Source: JAOPZW01 sp963803375 (GTDB lineage: Bacteria > Actinomycetota > Thermoleophilia > Solirubrobacterales > Solirubrobacteraceae). Taken from it: a stretch of 64,000 nucleotides of DNA. Shown here one piece after another: positions 33,297-44,462 of the stretch. The stretch lies in assembly GCA_963803375.1 (NCBI GenBank), contig CAWDMB010000005.1, positions 1-64,000 of the forward strand, in the 5' to 3' direction. The notes beneath the pieces are model-generated. The model made no database searches, had not been told where the DNA came from, and worked only from the letters and a program-made list of their open reading frames with translations. The number at the start of each line of letters is the position of its first letter. Position 1 is the first letter of the stretch. Made by a program: the position numbers and the translations under genes.

Positions 33297-33623
33297 CTAG
33301 CCGGCGAGCCGGATCTCGATGTCGACGCCCGCGGGCAGATGGTCCAGGCGCTGGAGCGAGTCGACGGTCTTCGGGGTGGGCTGGTGGATGTCGATGAGCC
33401 GCTTGTGGGTGCGGATCTCGAAGTGCTCGCGCGAGTCCTTGTCCTTGAACGGCGAGCGGATGACGCAGTAGACGTTCTTCTCGGTGGGCAGCGGAACGGG
33501 GCCGGACACGGTCGCGCCGGTGCGCGTCGCCGTCTCGACGATCTCCTTGGCCGCCGTCTCGATGGCCGAGTGGTCGTACGCCTTCAGGCGGATGCGGATC
33601 TTGTTCTGGGTGGCGGTCGCCAT
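33297..33623 (-). CDS. rpsJ: 30S ribosomal protein S10
   Basis: The 108-residue protein contains RIRLKAYDHSAIETAAKEIV and VSGPVPLPTEKNVYCVIRSP, then FEIRTHKRLIDIHQPTPKT. S10 also serves as NusE in antitermination. It is the first gene of the S10 operon, 126 bases after tuf. Confidence 0.98.
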   Translation of the reverse strand: MATATQNKIRIRLKAYDHSAIETAAKEIVETATRTGATVSGPVPLPTEKNVYCVIRSPFKDKDSREHFEIRTHKRLIDIHQPTPKTVDSLQRLDHLPAGVDIEIRLAG

Positions 33624-33696
33624 ATCTGGCTTCTCTCTTCGGTGATGGCGCGCGAAGGGCGGGCGGGGCGGGGTTGAGTCCGCGGGCCCGCCCTCC

Positions 33697-33717
33697 CGCC
33701 GCCCTGAACGGGCGGCG
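33697..33717. terminator. 8-bp hairpin between tuf and rpsJ
   Basis: CGCCGCCC-tgaac-GGGCGGCG is a perfect stem in the tuf-rpsJ gap. On the minus strand it lies downstream of rpsJ and 32 nt before tuf, so it would sit in the tuf leader or end S10-upstream transcripts. No U-tract follows. Confidence 0.35.
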
Positions 33718-33749
33718 CGGGCACAACGTCTGGTCGTATCGGCTGGTGA

Positions 33750-34934
<1,185 letters not shown>

Positions 34935-35039
34935 TGCTGTTCGCTCCTAGATTGAAAGTCGTTGTGGGGGGTGGGGGCCCGCCGCTGGGCGAACCAGGGA
35001 AAGCTATCTGATCCCGGGCGTTTCGGTCCGCCCCGTGTG

Positions 35040-37142
<2,103 letters not shown>

Positions 37143-37172
37143 GCGTGAAGCGGTGTCGTGTGGGTCTGGGGC

Positions 37173-37197
37173 AAAAAGAACGGGCCCCTCGGGCCCG
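37173..37197 (-). terminator. Intrinsic terminator/attenuator upstream of fusA
   Basis: On the minus strand CGGGCCC-gag-GGGCCCG is followed by TTCTTTTT, a classical rho-independent terminator, only 31 bases before the fusA start. A TATAGT promoter lies upstream, so it may act as an attenuator in the fusA leader, or end the rpsL-rpsG transcript with fusA expressed by readthrough. A second hairpin (CAGGT-tggg-ACCTG) lies at 37207-37220. Confidence 0.7.
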
Positions 37198-37317
37198 CGC
37201 GCACGACAGGTTGGGACCTGGTCGGGGCGCTATGTGCTCGAGGTCTGCATCCTGTCGCGGAATACCATCCGCCCGGGCCGCGCACACGATCGGCGCGCGC
37301 GAGGCGAACGAGGCTCG

Positions 37318-37323
37318 ACTATA
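37318..37323 (-). promoter_or_regulatory. -10 box upstream of the fusA leader
   Basis: TATAGT on the minus strand is close to the sigma-70 consensus. It would start a leader of about 170 nt before fusA, containing the hairpins and the U-tract terminator. The -35 side is weak. Confidence 0.5.
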
Positions 37324-37420
37324 GCAGCGCGCTGGGCGAGATCGACGGCGTCTGTCGTCGCTTTTCCGGCCCAGCGGTCGCCGCTGGCACAGCATCCGGC
37401 GGCCGCCGCGATCGCGGCCG

Positions 37421-37891
37421 CTACCAGCGATAGTGGGCGAAGGCCTTGTTGGCCTGCGCCATGCGGTAGATGTCGTCCTTGCGCTTGTAGGCGCCGCCCT
37501 GCTGGGACTGGGCGTCGAGGAGCTCGTTGGCGAGACGCTGGGACATCGTCTTCTCCCGGCGCTGGCGCGCGAACTCGACCAGCCAGCGGACGGCGAGCGT
37601 CCGCGCGCGCGGCGGGGGCACCTCGACGGGCACCTGGTAGGTCGCGCCGCCGACACGGCGCGAGCGGACCTCGAGAACCGGGGTCAGCGTCCGGATCGAC
37701 CCCTCGAGCTGCTCCACGGGCTCCTTGCCGGTGCGCTCGCCGATGATCGCCAGCGCGTCGTAGACGATCCGCTCGGCGGTCGACTTCTTGCCGTCGAGCA
37801 TGACCTTGTTGACGACCTGCTGGACGAGGCGCGAGCGATGGACGGCGTCCGGCTCGACGGGCCGGACCTGGGCGGGCGCACGGCGGGGCAT
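37421..37891 (-). CDS. rpsG: 30S ribosomal protein S7
   Basis: The 156-residue protein starts MPRRAPAQVRPVEPDAVHRS and has MLDGKKSTAERIVYDALAII and the C-terminal AHYRW. It initiates assembly of the 30S head and contacts E-site tRNA. Length is standard; it begins 2 bases after rpsL. Confidence 0.98.
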   Translation of the reverse strand: MPRRAPAQVRPVEPDAVHRSRLVQQVVNKVMLDGKKSTAERIVYDALAIIGERTGKEPVEQLEGSIRTLTPVLEVRSRRVGGATYQVPVEVPPPRARTLAVRWLVEFARQRREKTMSQRLANELLDAQSQQGGAYKRKDDIYRMAQANKAFAHYRW

Positions 37892-37893
37892 CG

Positions 37894-38289
37894 CTACTTC
37901 CTCTTGACGCCGTACTGGGAGCGAGCCTTCTTGCGGTCGCTGACGCCGGCGGCGTCGAGCGTCCCGCGCACGACCTTGTAGCGCACGCCCGGCAGGTCCT
38001 TGACCCGACCACCACGGACGAGCACGACGGAGTGCTCCTGCAGGTTGTGGCCCTCGCCCGGGATGTAGGCCGTGACCTCGATCGAGCCGGTGATGCGAAC
38101 GCGGGCGACCTTGCGCAGGGCCGAGTTCGGCTTCTTCGGCGTCGTCGTGTACACGCGCGTGCAGACGCCGCGCCGCTGCGGGGCGGCGACCTTCTTCTTC
38201 CGGCCCTTGCCGGACTTCAGGCCCGGCGTGGCCAGCTTCTTGGGCTTGGCCTGGCGGCCCTTGCGGACGAGTTGGCTCGTGGTCGGCAT
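37894..38289 (-). CDS. rpsL: 30S ribosomal protein S12
   Basis: The 131-residue protein contains the decoding-site loops TTTPKKPNSALRK and PGEGHNLQEHSVVLVRGGRV. The lysines where streptomycin-resistance mutations arise are wild type. About ten extra Lys/Gly residues (GLKSGKGRKKK, 23-33) lie before QRRGVCTRVYT compared with common S12. A TACGAT -10 box is 9 bases before the ATG, implying a leaderless mRNA for this str operon. Confidence 0.97.
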   Translation of the reverse strand: MPTTSQLVRKGRQAKPKKLATPGLKSGKGRKKKVAAPQRRGVCTRVYTTTPKKPNSALRKVARVRITGSIEVTAYIPGEGHNLQEHSVVLVRGGRVKDLPGVRYKVVRGTLDAAGVSDRKKARSQYGVKRK

Positions 38290-38298
38290 GCGGCGGCG

Positions 38299-38304
38299 AT
38301 CGTA
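38299..38304 (-). promoter_or_regulatory. Leaderless-type -10 box for rpsL
   Basis: TACGAT on the minus strand lies 9 bases before the rpsL ATG, and no Shine-Dalgarno is visible between them. Confidence 0.55.
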
Positions 38305-38449
38305 GCAGGGGCCTCGCGACGCCCACCGCGCCGAGCTTCCGTCACGAGCGCGCCTCAGCGGGGTAGCTCCGGACCTCGAGCGCCGCGGCGAGGATCTCGG
38401 CGGGCCGCCGTTCGTCGGCGAGCCTCGAACGCGCGGTGGGCAGGCCTGC

Positions 38450-39580
38450 TCAGGCCGCCGCCACGGCCGCGAGCGCGTCCTGCGGAGCGGTGAACTCGAG
38501 CCCCTGGCCGCGAGCGACAGGCTCGGAGGTCAGCCGCCCGGCGGCGACGTTGAGACCCTTCAGGAAGCCCGGGACCGAGGTCAGCGCCCGCTGCACGCCC
38601 TCCTCGGCGAGCCTGAGCACGTAGGGCATCGTCGCGTTCGTCAACGCGTACGTGCTCGTGATCGGCACCGCGCCGGGCATGTTCGCCACGCAGTAGTGCG
38701 TGATCCCGTCGACCTCGTACGTCGGATCGGAGTGCGTCGTCGCGTGCGACGTCTCAAAGCAGCCACCCTGATCGATCGAGACATCGACGAGGACCGCGTG
38801 GCGGCGCATCAGCCCCAGCTGCGCCCTCGTGATGACCCGTGGCGCCTTCGCCCCGTGGATCAGCACCGCCCCGATCACGAGATCGGTCTCCGGCAGACGC
38901 TGCTCGATCTCGAGCGTCGAGGCGAAGCAGGTCGAGCACCGCCCGTTCAACAGCACCTCGAGCTCACGCAACCGATCGATCGAACGGTCGAGGACGTAGA
39001 CCTCCGCCCCCATCCCGATCGCGATCTCCGCCGCGTTCTGGCCCACGACCCCACCGCCGATGACCATGACCCTCCCCGCGGCCACTCCCGGGACCCCGCC
39101 CAACAGCAGGCCCCGGCCACCCATCGGCTTCTCGAGCATGAACGCGCCCGCCTGCGTCGCGATCTTGCCGGCCACCTCGCTCATCGGCGCGAGCAACGGC
39201 AACCGCCCGCGGGCATCCTCGACCGTCTCGTAGGCCACGCACGTCGCCCCCGACGCCACCAGTCCCCGGGTCAACGCCGGATCCGGCGCGAGATGCAGGT
39301 ACGTGAACAACGTGTGCCGCGGCTCCAGGCGCGCCACCTCCTCGGCCTGGGGCTCCTTGACCTTCACCACCAGCTCGGCCTCCGCGAACACCGCGTCGGC
39401 ATCAGCCACGATCCTCGCGCCCTGCCCGACGTAGTCGCCGTCGGCGATCGCCGAGCCCTCGCCGGCGCCCGCCTGAACGACCACCTCGTGACCGAGCTCC
39501 GTCAGCTCGCGCACTCCGGACGGGGTCAATGCGACGCGATACTCGTCGACCTTGATCTCGGTGGGGACGCCAACCCTCAC
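38450..39580 (-). CDS. ald: Alanine dehydrogenase
   Basis: The 376-residue enzyme interconverts L-alanine with pyruvate and ammonia using NAD. Typical landmarks are MRVGVPTEIKVDEYRVALTP at the start, the NAD-binding loop VIGGGVVGQNAAEIAIGMGA, and the substrate region LLLGGVPGV then HYCVANMPGAVPITSTYALT. The start is GTG 39580, overlapping a small upstream frame as GTGA. It is the first gene of the accessory stretch between rpsL and rpoC. Confidence 0.96.
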   Translation of the reverse strand: MRVGVPTEIKVDEYRVALTPSGVRELTELGHEVVVQAGAGEGSAIADGDYVGQGARIVADADAVFAEAELVVKVKEPQAEEVARLEPRHTLFTYLHLAPDPALTRGLVASGATCVAYETVEDARGRLPLLAPMSEVAGKIATQAGAFMLEKPMGGRGLLLGGVPGVAAGRVMVIGGGVVGQNAAEIAIGMGAEVYVLDRSIDRLRELEVLLNGRCSTCFASTLEIEQRLPETDLVIGAVLIHGAKAPRVITRAQLGLMRRHAVLVDVSIDQGGCFETSHATTHSDPTYEVDGITHYCVANMPGAVPITSTYALTNATMPYVLRLAEEGVQRALTSVPGFLKGLNVAAGRLTSEPVARGQGLEFTAPQDALAAVAAA

Positions 39581-39756
39581 TGGAGGACCTCGCTGTCGGT
39601 CGAGGGACGGTTCACGATCTCACGCCCGCGCAGCGCGGGCCAGAGCTCGACGCGATCGCACGCCCAGCGCACGCCGCGACGGGCGCATCGACCCCAGCCC
39701 CCTCCGGCCACCGGCACGAGGTCGACGCCGGCCAGGAGCTCCCGGACGGTCAGCAT
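39577..39756 (-). pseudogene. N-terminal remnant of a PucR-type regulator
   Basis: The 59-residue frame reads MLTVRELLAGVDLVPVAGGG, GVRWACDRVELWPALRGREI and ends at a TGA overlapping the ald start. This resembles the first 50 residues of PucR-family regulators (MLTVRDLL..., then VRWVH...LRGGELLL). The rest of the regulator, including the HTH, is missing. In Bacillus a PucR-type regulator (AdeR) controls ald, so this may be what is left of a coupled regulator. It could also still be translated as a short leader. Confidence 0.45.
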
Positions 39757-39913
39757 CGCGGCTCGTGGACGACCGCCGTCACCGCTCCATCTTGGCAGGG
39801 CGCCGACGCCGCGCGGCACGGGGCTGTCCACCGCGGACAACCTCGCGCCGTGGCTAACGGGTGCTCGAACGGCGACGCGGGCAGCGCGGCGCCCGGACAC
39901 CCACCGACGACGG

Positions 39914-40795
39914 CTAGGCGGTCGCCTGCGCCGCGGCGCGCTGCGCCGAGCGGACCGGCGCGGGCGTCAGCGCGGAGGCGACGACGACGAGCACGAACGC
40001 GAACGACTGGACGACGATGCCGGCCGCGTCGCCCGGCATGGGGTCGCCGAAGACGACGATCCCGCCCGCGATGCCGGCGATATTCGCTGCCGTGCCCGTG
40101 ATCGCGATCACCTCGACCGCGTCCCCGTCCTGCAGCGACTTCGCCGAGGCGTAGAAGGCCGTCACCGACGCGGCGGCGGCCACGAGCAGCCACGGGCTCA
40201 CGAGCCCGAGCACGCCGTCGCCCGCGATCCCGCTCAACGCCTTGACCGCGACGTTGCAGACGCCGAACAGGATCCCCGACGCGGCCGCGAGCATGACGCC
40301 GTGGTGCTCGGCCGGCGCGCCGGCCCGCGGCCCGAGGATCAGCAGGCCGCCCATGCCGAAGAGCCCGGCCTCGAAGGCGATCATCGCGGGATGCGAGAAC
40401 GAGGCGTGCGCGCCCGACGGGTCGGGCATCGTCAGGCCGAGCAGGACGAGCCCGAGCGCGGTCAGCGCGAGGCCCCACCACTGCCGGCGCCCGACTTCGA
40501 AACCGAAGATCCGGTCGGCCATGACGGCGATGAGCACGACGCCGCCCGAGAGCACGACCTGCACCACGGACAGCGGCGCGAAGGAGATCGCGGCGACGTG
40601 CAGCGCCCAGCCGACCCCGCCGATGCCCATGCCGATCGCGAACCAGCGCGAGGCCCAGAGCCCGCACGCGGAGCGCAGCGGGTGACGGATGTCGACGGCG
40701 ACGGCGGTGCACGCCCCCCGGTGCTTGTAGAAGAAGCCGAGGTTGGACGCGAAGGCGCACAGGAGCGCCAGCAGGATGCCGAGCTGAAGGGTCAT
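39914..40795 (-). CDS. DMT-superfamily (EamA-like) transporter
   Basis: The 293-residue protein has about ten membrane helices arranged as two repeats (for example GILLALLCAFASNLGFFYKH at the start, then IVVQSFAFVLVVVASALTPA near the end). The fold matches the drug/metabolite transporter superfamily, whose members export metabolites or amino acids. Substrate cannot be told. A 9-bp hairpin with a purine-rich loop lies about 30-65 bases upstream. It lies between ald and the HAD gene. Confidence 0.8.
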   Translation of the reverse strand: MTLQLGILLALLCAFASNLGFFYKHRGACTAVAVDIRHPLRSACGLWASRWFAIGMGIGGVGWALHVAAISFAPLSVVQVVLSGGVVLIAVMADRIFGFEVGRRQWWGLALTALGLVLLGLTMPDPSGAHASFSHPAMIAFEAGLFGMGGLLILGPRAGAPAEHHGVMLAAASGILFGVCNVAVKALSGIAGDGVLGLVSPWLLVAAAASVTAFYASAKSLQDGDAVEVIAITGTAANIAGIAGGIVVFGDPMPGDAAGIVVQSFAFVLVVVASALTPAPVRSAQRAAAQATA

Positions 40796-40825
40796 GGGGT
40801 CTTGGGCACAGACCGGCCACGAGCT

Positions 40826-40860
40826 CGGCGCCGAAGGTCCCTCTCCCTCTCTCGGCGCCG
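40826..40860. promoter_or_regulatory. Hairpin in the DMT-transporter leader
   Basis: CGGCGCCGA and TCGGCGCCG form a perfect 9-bp stem around a 17-nt loop that is purine-rich on the minus strand. It lies in the predicted 5' leader, with its near end 31 bases from the ATG. Confidence 0.35.
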
Positions 40861-40948
40861 CCGCTCGCCTCCTCGACCGGACGGTGAATGCTTCAGGCTA
40901 GCGAACGCGGGCGGCGAAGGACGCGCCAGGGCGAAAGACTTGACGAAC

Positions 40949-41449
40949 GTGGAGCACTTCGACATCAAACCGCTGCTGTTCGTCGACGTCGACGGGGTCA
41001 TCTCGCTCTTCGGCTTCGAGGCCGGGCGTCGGCCGGCCGGCACGTGGCTGAACGTCGAGGGCATCCAGCACCTCATTTCGGCCAGCGCCGGCGAGCACCT
41101 GCTCGGCCTGTCCGAGCACTTCGAGCTCGTCTGGTGCACCGGCTGGGAGGAGCGGGCCAACGAGCATCTCGTGCGGGCGCTCGCGCTCCCCGCGCCGCTC
41201 CCGTGTCTGACCTTCGCGAGCGCGCCGGCGACGACCGCGCACTGGAAGCTCGACGCCCTCGACGCCCACGCGGGCGTCCGCCCGCTGGCCTGGATCGACG
41301 ACGCCTTCGACGACGCCTGCCGGGCGTGGGCGGCGGCGCGCGCCGCCCCGACGCTGCTCGTCGCGACGACGCCCGCCGAGGGGCTCAGCGCGCGCCAGGT
41401 CGCCGAGCTCGAGGGCTTCGCGCGAGGCCGCGCCAGAGCAGGTCGGTGA
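40949..41449 (+). CDS. HAD-type phosphatase-like protein
   Basis: The protein (about 166 residues from GTG 40949; TTG 40940 is an alternative) begins KPLLFVDVDGVISLFGFEAG, the first HAD motif DxDG with the nucleophilic Asp, followed by FELVWCTGWEE with the motif II Thr, and a later WIDDAFDDACRAW (Asp pair of motif IV). Actinobacterial relatives are annotated as HAD domain-containing hydrolases of unknown substrate. No strong ribosome-binding site is present. The 3' end overlaps the convergent TetR gene by 65 bases. Confidence 0.8.
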   Translation: MEHFDIKPLLFVDVDGVISLFGFEAGRRPAGTWLNVEGIQHLISASAGEHLLGLSEHFELVWCTGWEERANEHLVRALALPAPLPCLTFASAPATTAHWKLDALDAHAGVRPLAWIDDAFDDACRAWAAARAAPTLLVATTPAEGLSARQVAELEGFARGRARAGR

Positions 41450-41987
41450 CGCGCCGCGGCCAGTCGGGAGGCAGCTCGCGCCCGCCGATGTGCGCCGCGA
41501 AGTAGCTCCCGACCGCCAGCTCGAGCGCAAGGGCGACGTCGGCGTCCTCGCGCAGCTCGCCGCGCGCGACGCCGGCCTCGAGCGCGCGGCGCGCCATGAG
41601 CGTGCGGGGGCGGATGATGCGCGCGCGGTGGCGCTCGAGCAGCTCCGGGTCCTCGTCCTCCTGCAGCATCGACGCCAGAACGCCCATGCCCTTGGCGTCC
41701 ATGCGCCGCCGGCAGCGCTCGAGGTGCTCGATCAGCGCCGCTCGCGGGTCGTCTGGCAGCGGCGGGTCCTCCTCGGGCCGCGCGTAGGCCGCCAGCGCCG
41801 CCGTCGCGAGGTCCGCCTTGTTGCGAAAGCGCCGGTAGATGGTCGTCTTGGCGACGCCGCTGTGCTCCGCCACCGCGTCGACCGAGAGACCGCGGTAGCC
41901 GTCGCGCTCGAGCAGGTCGTGCGTCGCGCGCAGGACGTCGTGCTCGACCTCCTGCGCGCGCCGCCGCCGCCGAGCGGGCGCGGTCAC
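41385..41987 (-). CDS. TetR-family transcriptional repressor
   Basis: The 200-residue regulator has an N-terminal HTH (YRGLSVDAVAEHSGVAKTTI then YRRFRNKADL, about residues 31-60) and a C-terminal ligand domain of the TetR_C type. GTG 41987 overlaps the stop of the MFS transporter gene as GTGA. It is therefore in the same transcript as the exporter and probably represses both by binding the palindromes at 43559-43576. Confidence 0.9.
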   Translation of the reverse strand: MTAPARRRRRAQEVEHDVLRATHDLLERDGYRGLSVDAVAEHSGVAKTTIYRRFRNKADLATAALAAYARPEEDPPLPDDPRAALIEHLERCRRRMDAKGMGVLASMLQEDEDPELLERHRARIIRPRTLMARRALEAGVARGELREDADVALALELAVGSYFAAHIGGRELPPDWPRRVTDLLWRGLARSPRARRPGAR

Positions 41988-43528
41988 GCCGCCGCGGGCT
42001 CCGCGTCGCGCGCGCTCGCGGACGCCTCGGAGGAAACGAAGTCGCGCGGGCGCACGAGAACCGCGGCGCAGACCGCCCCGACGAGCGCCGTCGCCGTGCC
42101 GATGACCAGCAGCGTGTTGAAGGCGCCGACGAACGCGTCGGTCGTCACCCGCGCGACGGTCTCCCGCGCCTGTGGCGGGACCGCCTGCGCGACGCGCCCG
42201 CCGCCGCCCGAGGAGACGGCCTGGGCGATCTCCCCGGCGCGCTCGGACGCCGGGGTGCCGGCCAGACCCTTGGCGACGATGCTCTCCACGCGGTGCTGGA
42301 ACACCGCGCCGAGCCCCGCGATCCCCGTCGCGATCCCCACCTGCCGGAACGTCGAGTTGATGCCGGAGGCCATGCCGCTGCGGGCGGGCTCGACGACGCC
42401 GATGGCCGTCGAGGCGAGCGGCGGGTTGATGAGCCCGACGCCCACGCCCGCCACGATGAACCCGGCGAGCAGCGCGGTCCACTCCGAGTCGGGCGTCAGG
42501 CCGTGCATGAGCAGCAGGCCGAGCGCGACGAGCAGGAGCCCGCCGCCGAGGAAGAGGCGCGCCGGCACGCGGGCCGAGAGTCGGCCGGCCACGGGTCCGA
42601 CGAGGAACGCCAGCAGCGATATGGGCAGGAAGCGCAGGCCCGCCTGCAGCGGCGAGAAGTCGAGGATGTTCTGCAGGTACAGGCTGATGTAGAGAAAGAG
42701 CGCGAAGAGCGATGCCGACACCGAGAACGCGGTGATCGACGCCCCCGCGAACGCGGGCTTGCGGAAGAGCGCGAGGTCTAGCATCGGCTCCTCGCGACGC
42801 AGCTCGACGGCGATGAAGGCGGCCATGAGGACGACGGACCCCACGAGCAGGCCGACGATGAGCGCGCTCGACCACCCCTCCTGATTGCCGCGGACGAGCG
42901 CGAAGATCAGGCAGAAGAGCGAGCCGGCGAAGGTCACGACGCCGGGGAAGTCGATGCCGCCCGGGCGCGGGTCGCGCGACTCCTCGACCCGCGCGAGCGT
43001 CAGGGCGACGGCCCCGATCCCGATCGGGACGTTCACGAGGAAGATCCACTCCCATCCCAGCCCGTCGGTGAGGACGCCGCCCACGAGCGGGCCGACGGCG
43101 ACCGCCGCGCCCGTCACCGCGCCGACGACCCCGAACGCCACGCCGCGGTCGCGGCCGCGGAAGGCCTGCGCCACGAGCGCGAGCGACGTGGCGAACATCA
43201 TGGCCCCGCCGATGCCTTGGACGGCGCGCGAGAGGGTCAGGACGGTCGGGGTCGAGGCCAGCCCGCAGCCGAGCGACGCGACCGAGAAGACGACGAGGCC
43301 GATGACGAAGATCAGCCGCCGGCCGAGCAGGTCGGCGAGCGAGCCCGAGACGAGCAGCAGCGAGGCCAGCGTGAGCGCGTAGGCGTCGACGACCCACTGC
43401 AGGTCGCTGAAGCTCGCGCCGAGCTCCCGTTGGATGTCGGGCAGCGCGACGTTGACGATCGTGATGTCGAGCAGCAGCATGAAGATCGCCACGCCGACCG
43501 CGGTCAGGGTCCACCACTTCTGTTGCAT
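41984..43528 (-). CDS. MFS drug-resistance transporter, DHA2 family
   Basis: The 514-residue protein has 14 predicted membrane helices, as in EmrB/QacA-type drug:H+ antiporters. Family sequences are DITIVNVALPDIQRELGASF near helix 1 (motif D1 of DHA2), GSLADLLGRRLIFVIGL (motif A), and GPLVGGVLTDGLGWEWIFLV (motif C). GGGAGG lies 7 bases before the ATG. A TetR repressor is co-transcribed downstream, so the pump is likely induced by its own toxic substrates. Confidence 0.93.
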   Translation of the reverse strand: MQQKWWTLTAVGVAIFMLLLDITIVNVALPDIQRELGASFSDLQWVVDAYALTLASLLLVSGSLADLLGRRLIFVIGLVVFSVASLGCGLASTPTVLTLSRAVQGIGGAMMFATSLALVAQAFRGRDRGVAFGVVGAVTGAAVAVGPLVGGVLTDGLGWEWIFLVNVPIGIGAVALTLARVEESRDPRPGGIDFPGVVTFAGSLFCLIFALVRGNQEGWSSALIVGLLVGSVVLMAAFIAVELRREEPMLDLALFRKPAFAGASITAFSVSASLFALFLYISLYLQNILDFSPLQAGLRFLPISLLAFLVGPVAGRLSARVPARLFLGGGLLLVALGLLLMHGLTPDSEWTALLAGFIVAGVGVGLINPPLASTAIGVVEPARSGMASGINSTFRQVGIATGIAGLGAVFQHRVESIVAKGLAGTPASERAGEIAQAVSSGGGGRVAQAVPPQARETVARVTTDAFVGAFNTLLVIGTATALVGAVCAAVLVRPRDFVSSEASASARDAEPAAA

Positions 43529-43558
43529 GCGCTGCCTCCCGGCGTCGGCTGCTACAGC

Positions 43559-43576
43559 TCGTAGCTACGAACCGTA
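43559..43576. promoter_or_regulatory. Palindromic operator candidate upstream of the MFS-TetR operon
   Basis: TCGTAGCTACGA (43559-43570) is a perfect 12-bp palindrome and overlaps TACGAACCGTA (43566-43576), itself a TACG-n3-CGTA palindrome. They lie 31-48 bases upstream of the exporter ATG, where TetR-family operators are usually found. Confidence 0.45.
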
Positions 43577-43599
43577 TCGGCTGCCACGATTCGTGTCGG

Positions 43600-43642
43600 G
43601 CGCAGGTCGAGTGGCACGGTGCGTGCGCAGGTCAAGTGGCAC
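43600..43642. repeat. Two tandem 18-bp repeats
   Basis: GCGCAGGTCGAGTGGCAC (43600-43617) and GCGCAGGTCAAGTGGCAC (43625-43642) differ at one base and have a 25-bp period. They may be operator sites or the remains of an insertion sequence end. Confidence 0.6.
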
Positions 43643-43733
43643 AGACGCGAGCCCGGAGGGCGCCTCTGAGCCCATGCCGTAACGTGGCCCCAACCGCCGA
43701 CGGCGAACCGATCCGCTGCGTGCCTCCAGTCGC

Positions 43734-44354
43734 TCATGACACCGTCTTCCCGCGCGCTGAGGGCCTCCCGGTCCTCCGGCGGTAGTACGCGCGGGATTTC
43801 TCTCGGTCCCCGCACACACTCATCGAGCACCAGCGCGCGCTCTGGTTTCGCGAGTGGTCGTAGAACGCCCACCCGCAGTGGCGCCCGGGACACGCCTTGA
43901 GGCGCTGCCAGGAGCCGTCGATCATCGCCCGGCTGACGATCGCGTACAGCGCGCCGATCGCGCCGTCGAGCCCGGCGCCGGCGTCGAGGAGGAACCGGGG
44001 GCCGTTCGGATCGATCCGGATCCCGGCGCGTGCGCTCGCCGAGGCGTGATGCATCGCATCGACCGCTGACGCGTCGAGGCCGCGGCCGTTGTTCGAGAAG
44101 GCAACCGCGCGCAGGCCCTCGCGGACCAAGAGGGCGCGGCGGAGGTCGTCGTCGCCGAGTTGCCACTCGGGTGAGAGGAGACCACGCGCAGACAGCCAGG
44201 CCGCCAGCACATCGCCCGTCACGAAAGTCTCCGCGTGATCCGTGCGCAGATCCCAGCGGGTGTTGAGGAAGCTCTGGACGAGGGCGAGCTCACCCGGAGC
44301 CGGGCTTCGTCCACCCGGCTGTGGGTCTGCCGGTTGATCGCCTAAGAGTCTCAC
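43734..44354 (-). CDS. CGNR zinc-finger protein (ABATE domain)
   Basis: The 206-residue protein has an N-terminal ABATE-type ligand region and a C-terminal CGNR zinc finger with Cys155, Cys160, Cys176 and Cys181 (CPGRHCGWAFYDHSRN, then ARWCSMSVCGDREKSRAYYR). The name-giving CGNR is CGDR here, a common variant. Members are presumed transcription regulators. The start is GTG 44354; TACGCT lies 7 bases upstream, suggesting a leaderless transcript divergent from the VOC pseudogene. Confidence 0.88.
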   Translation of the reverse strand: MRLLGDQPADPQPGGRSPAPGELALVQSFLNTRWDLRTDHAETFVTGDVLAAWLSARGLLSPEWQLGDDDLRRALLVREGLRAVAFSNNGRGLDASAVDAMHHASASARAGIRIDPNGPRFLLDAGAGLDGAIGALYAIVSRAMIDGSWQRLKACPGRHCGWAFYDHSRNQSARWCSMSVCGDREKSRAYYRRRTGRPSARGKTVS

Positions 44355-44462
44355 CGGTCAAAGCGTAATTGATCGTGATAATAATGGAGCCCGCAGGCAT
44401 ACCGAAGCCGATTCTGGGCCGTGCTCGTCGCCGTGCCCGAACGATCCAGAAGGAGCCAGCCG

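Noticed and set aside
39750..40820. Long minus-strand frame overlapping the DMT transporter
   Set aside because: Arg/Pro-rich shadow of the transporter in another frame.
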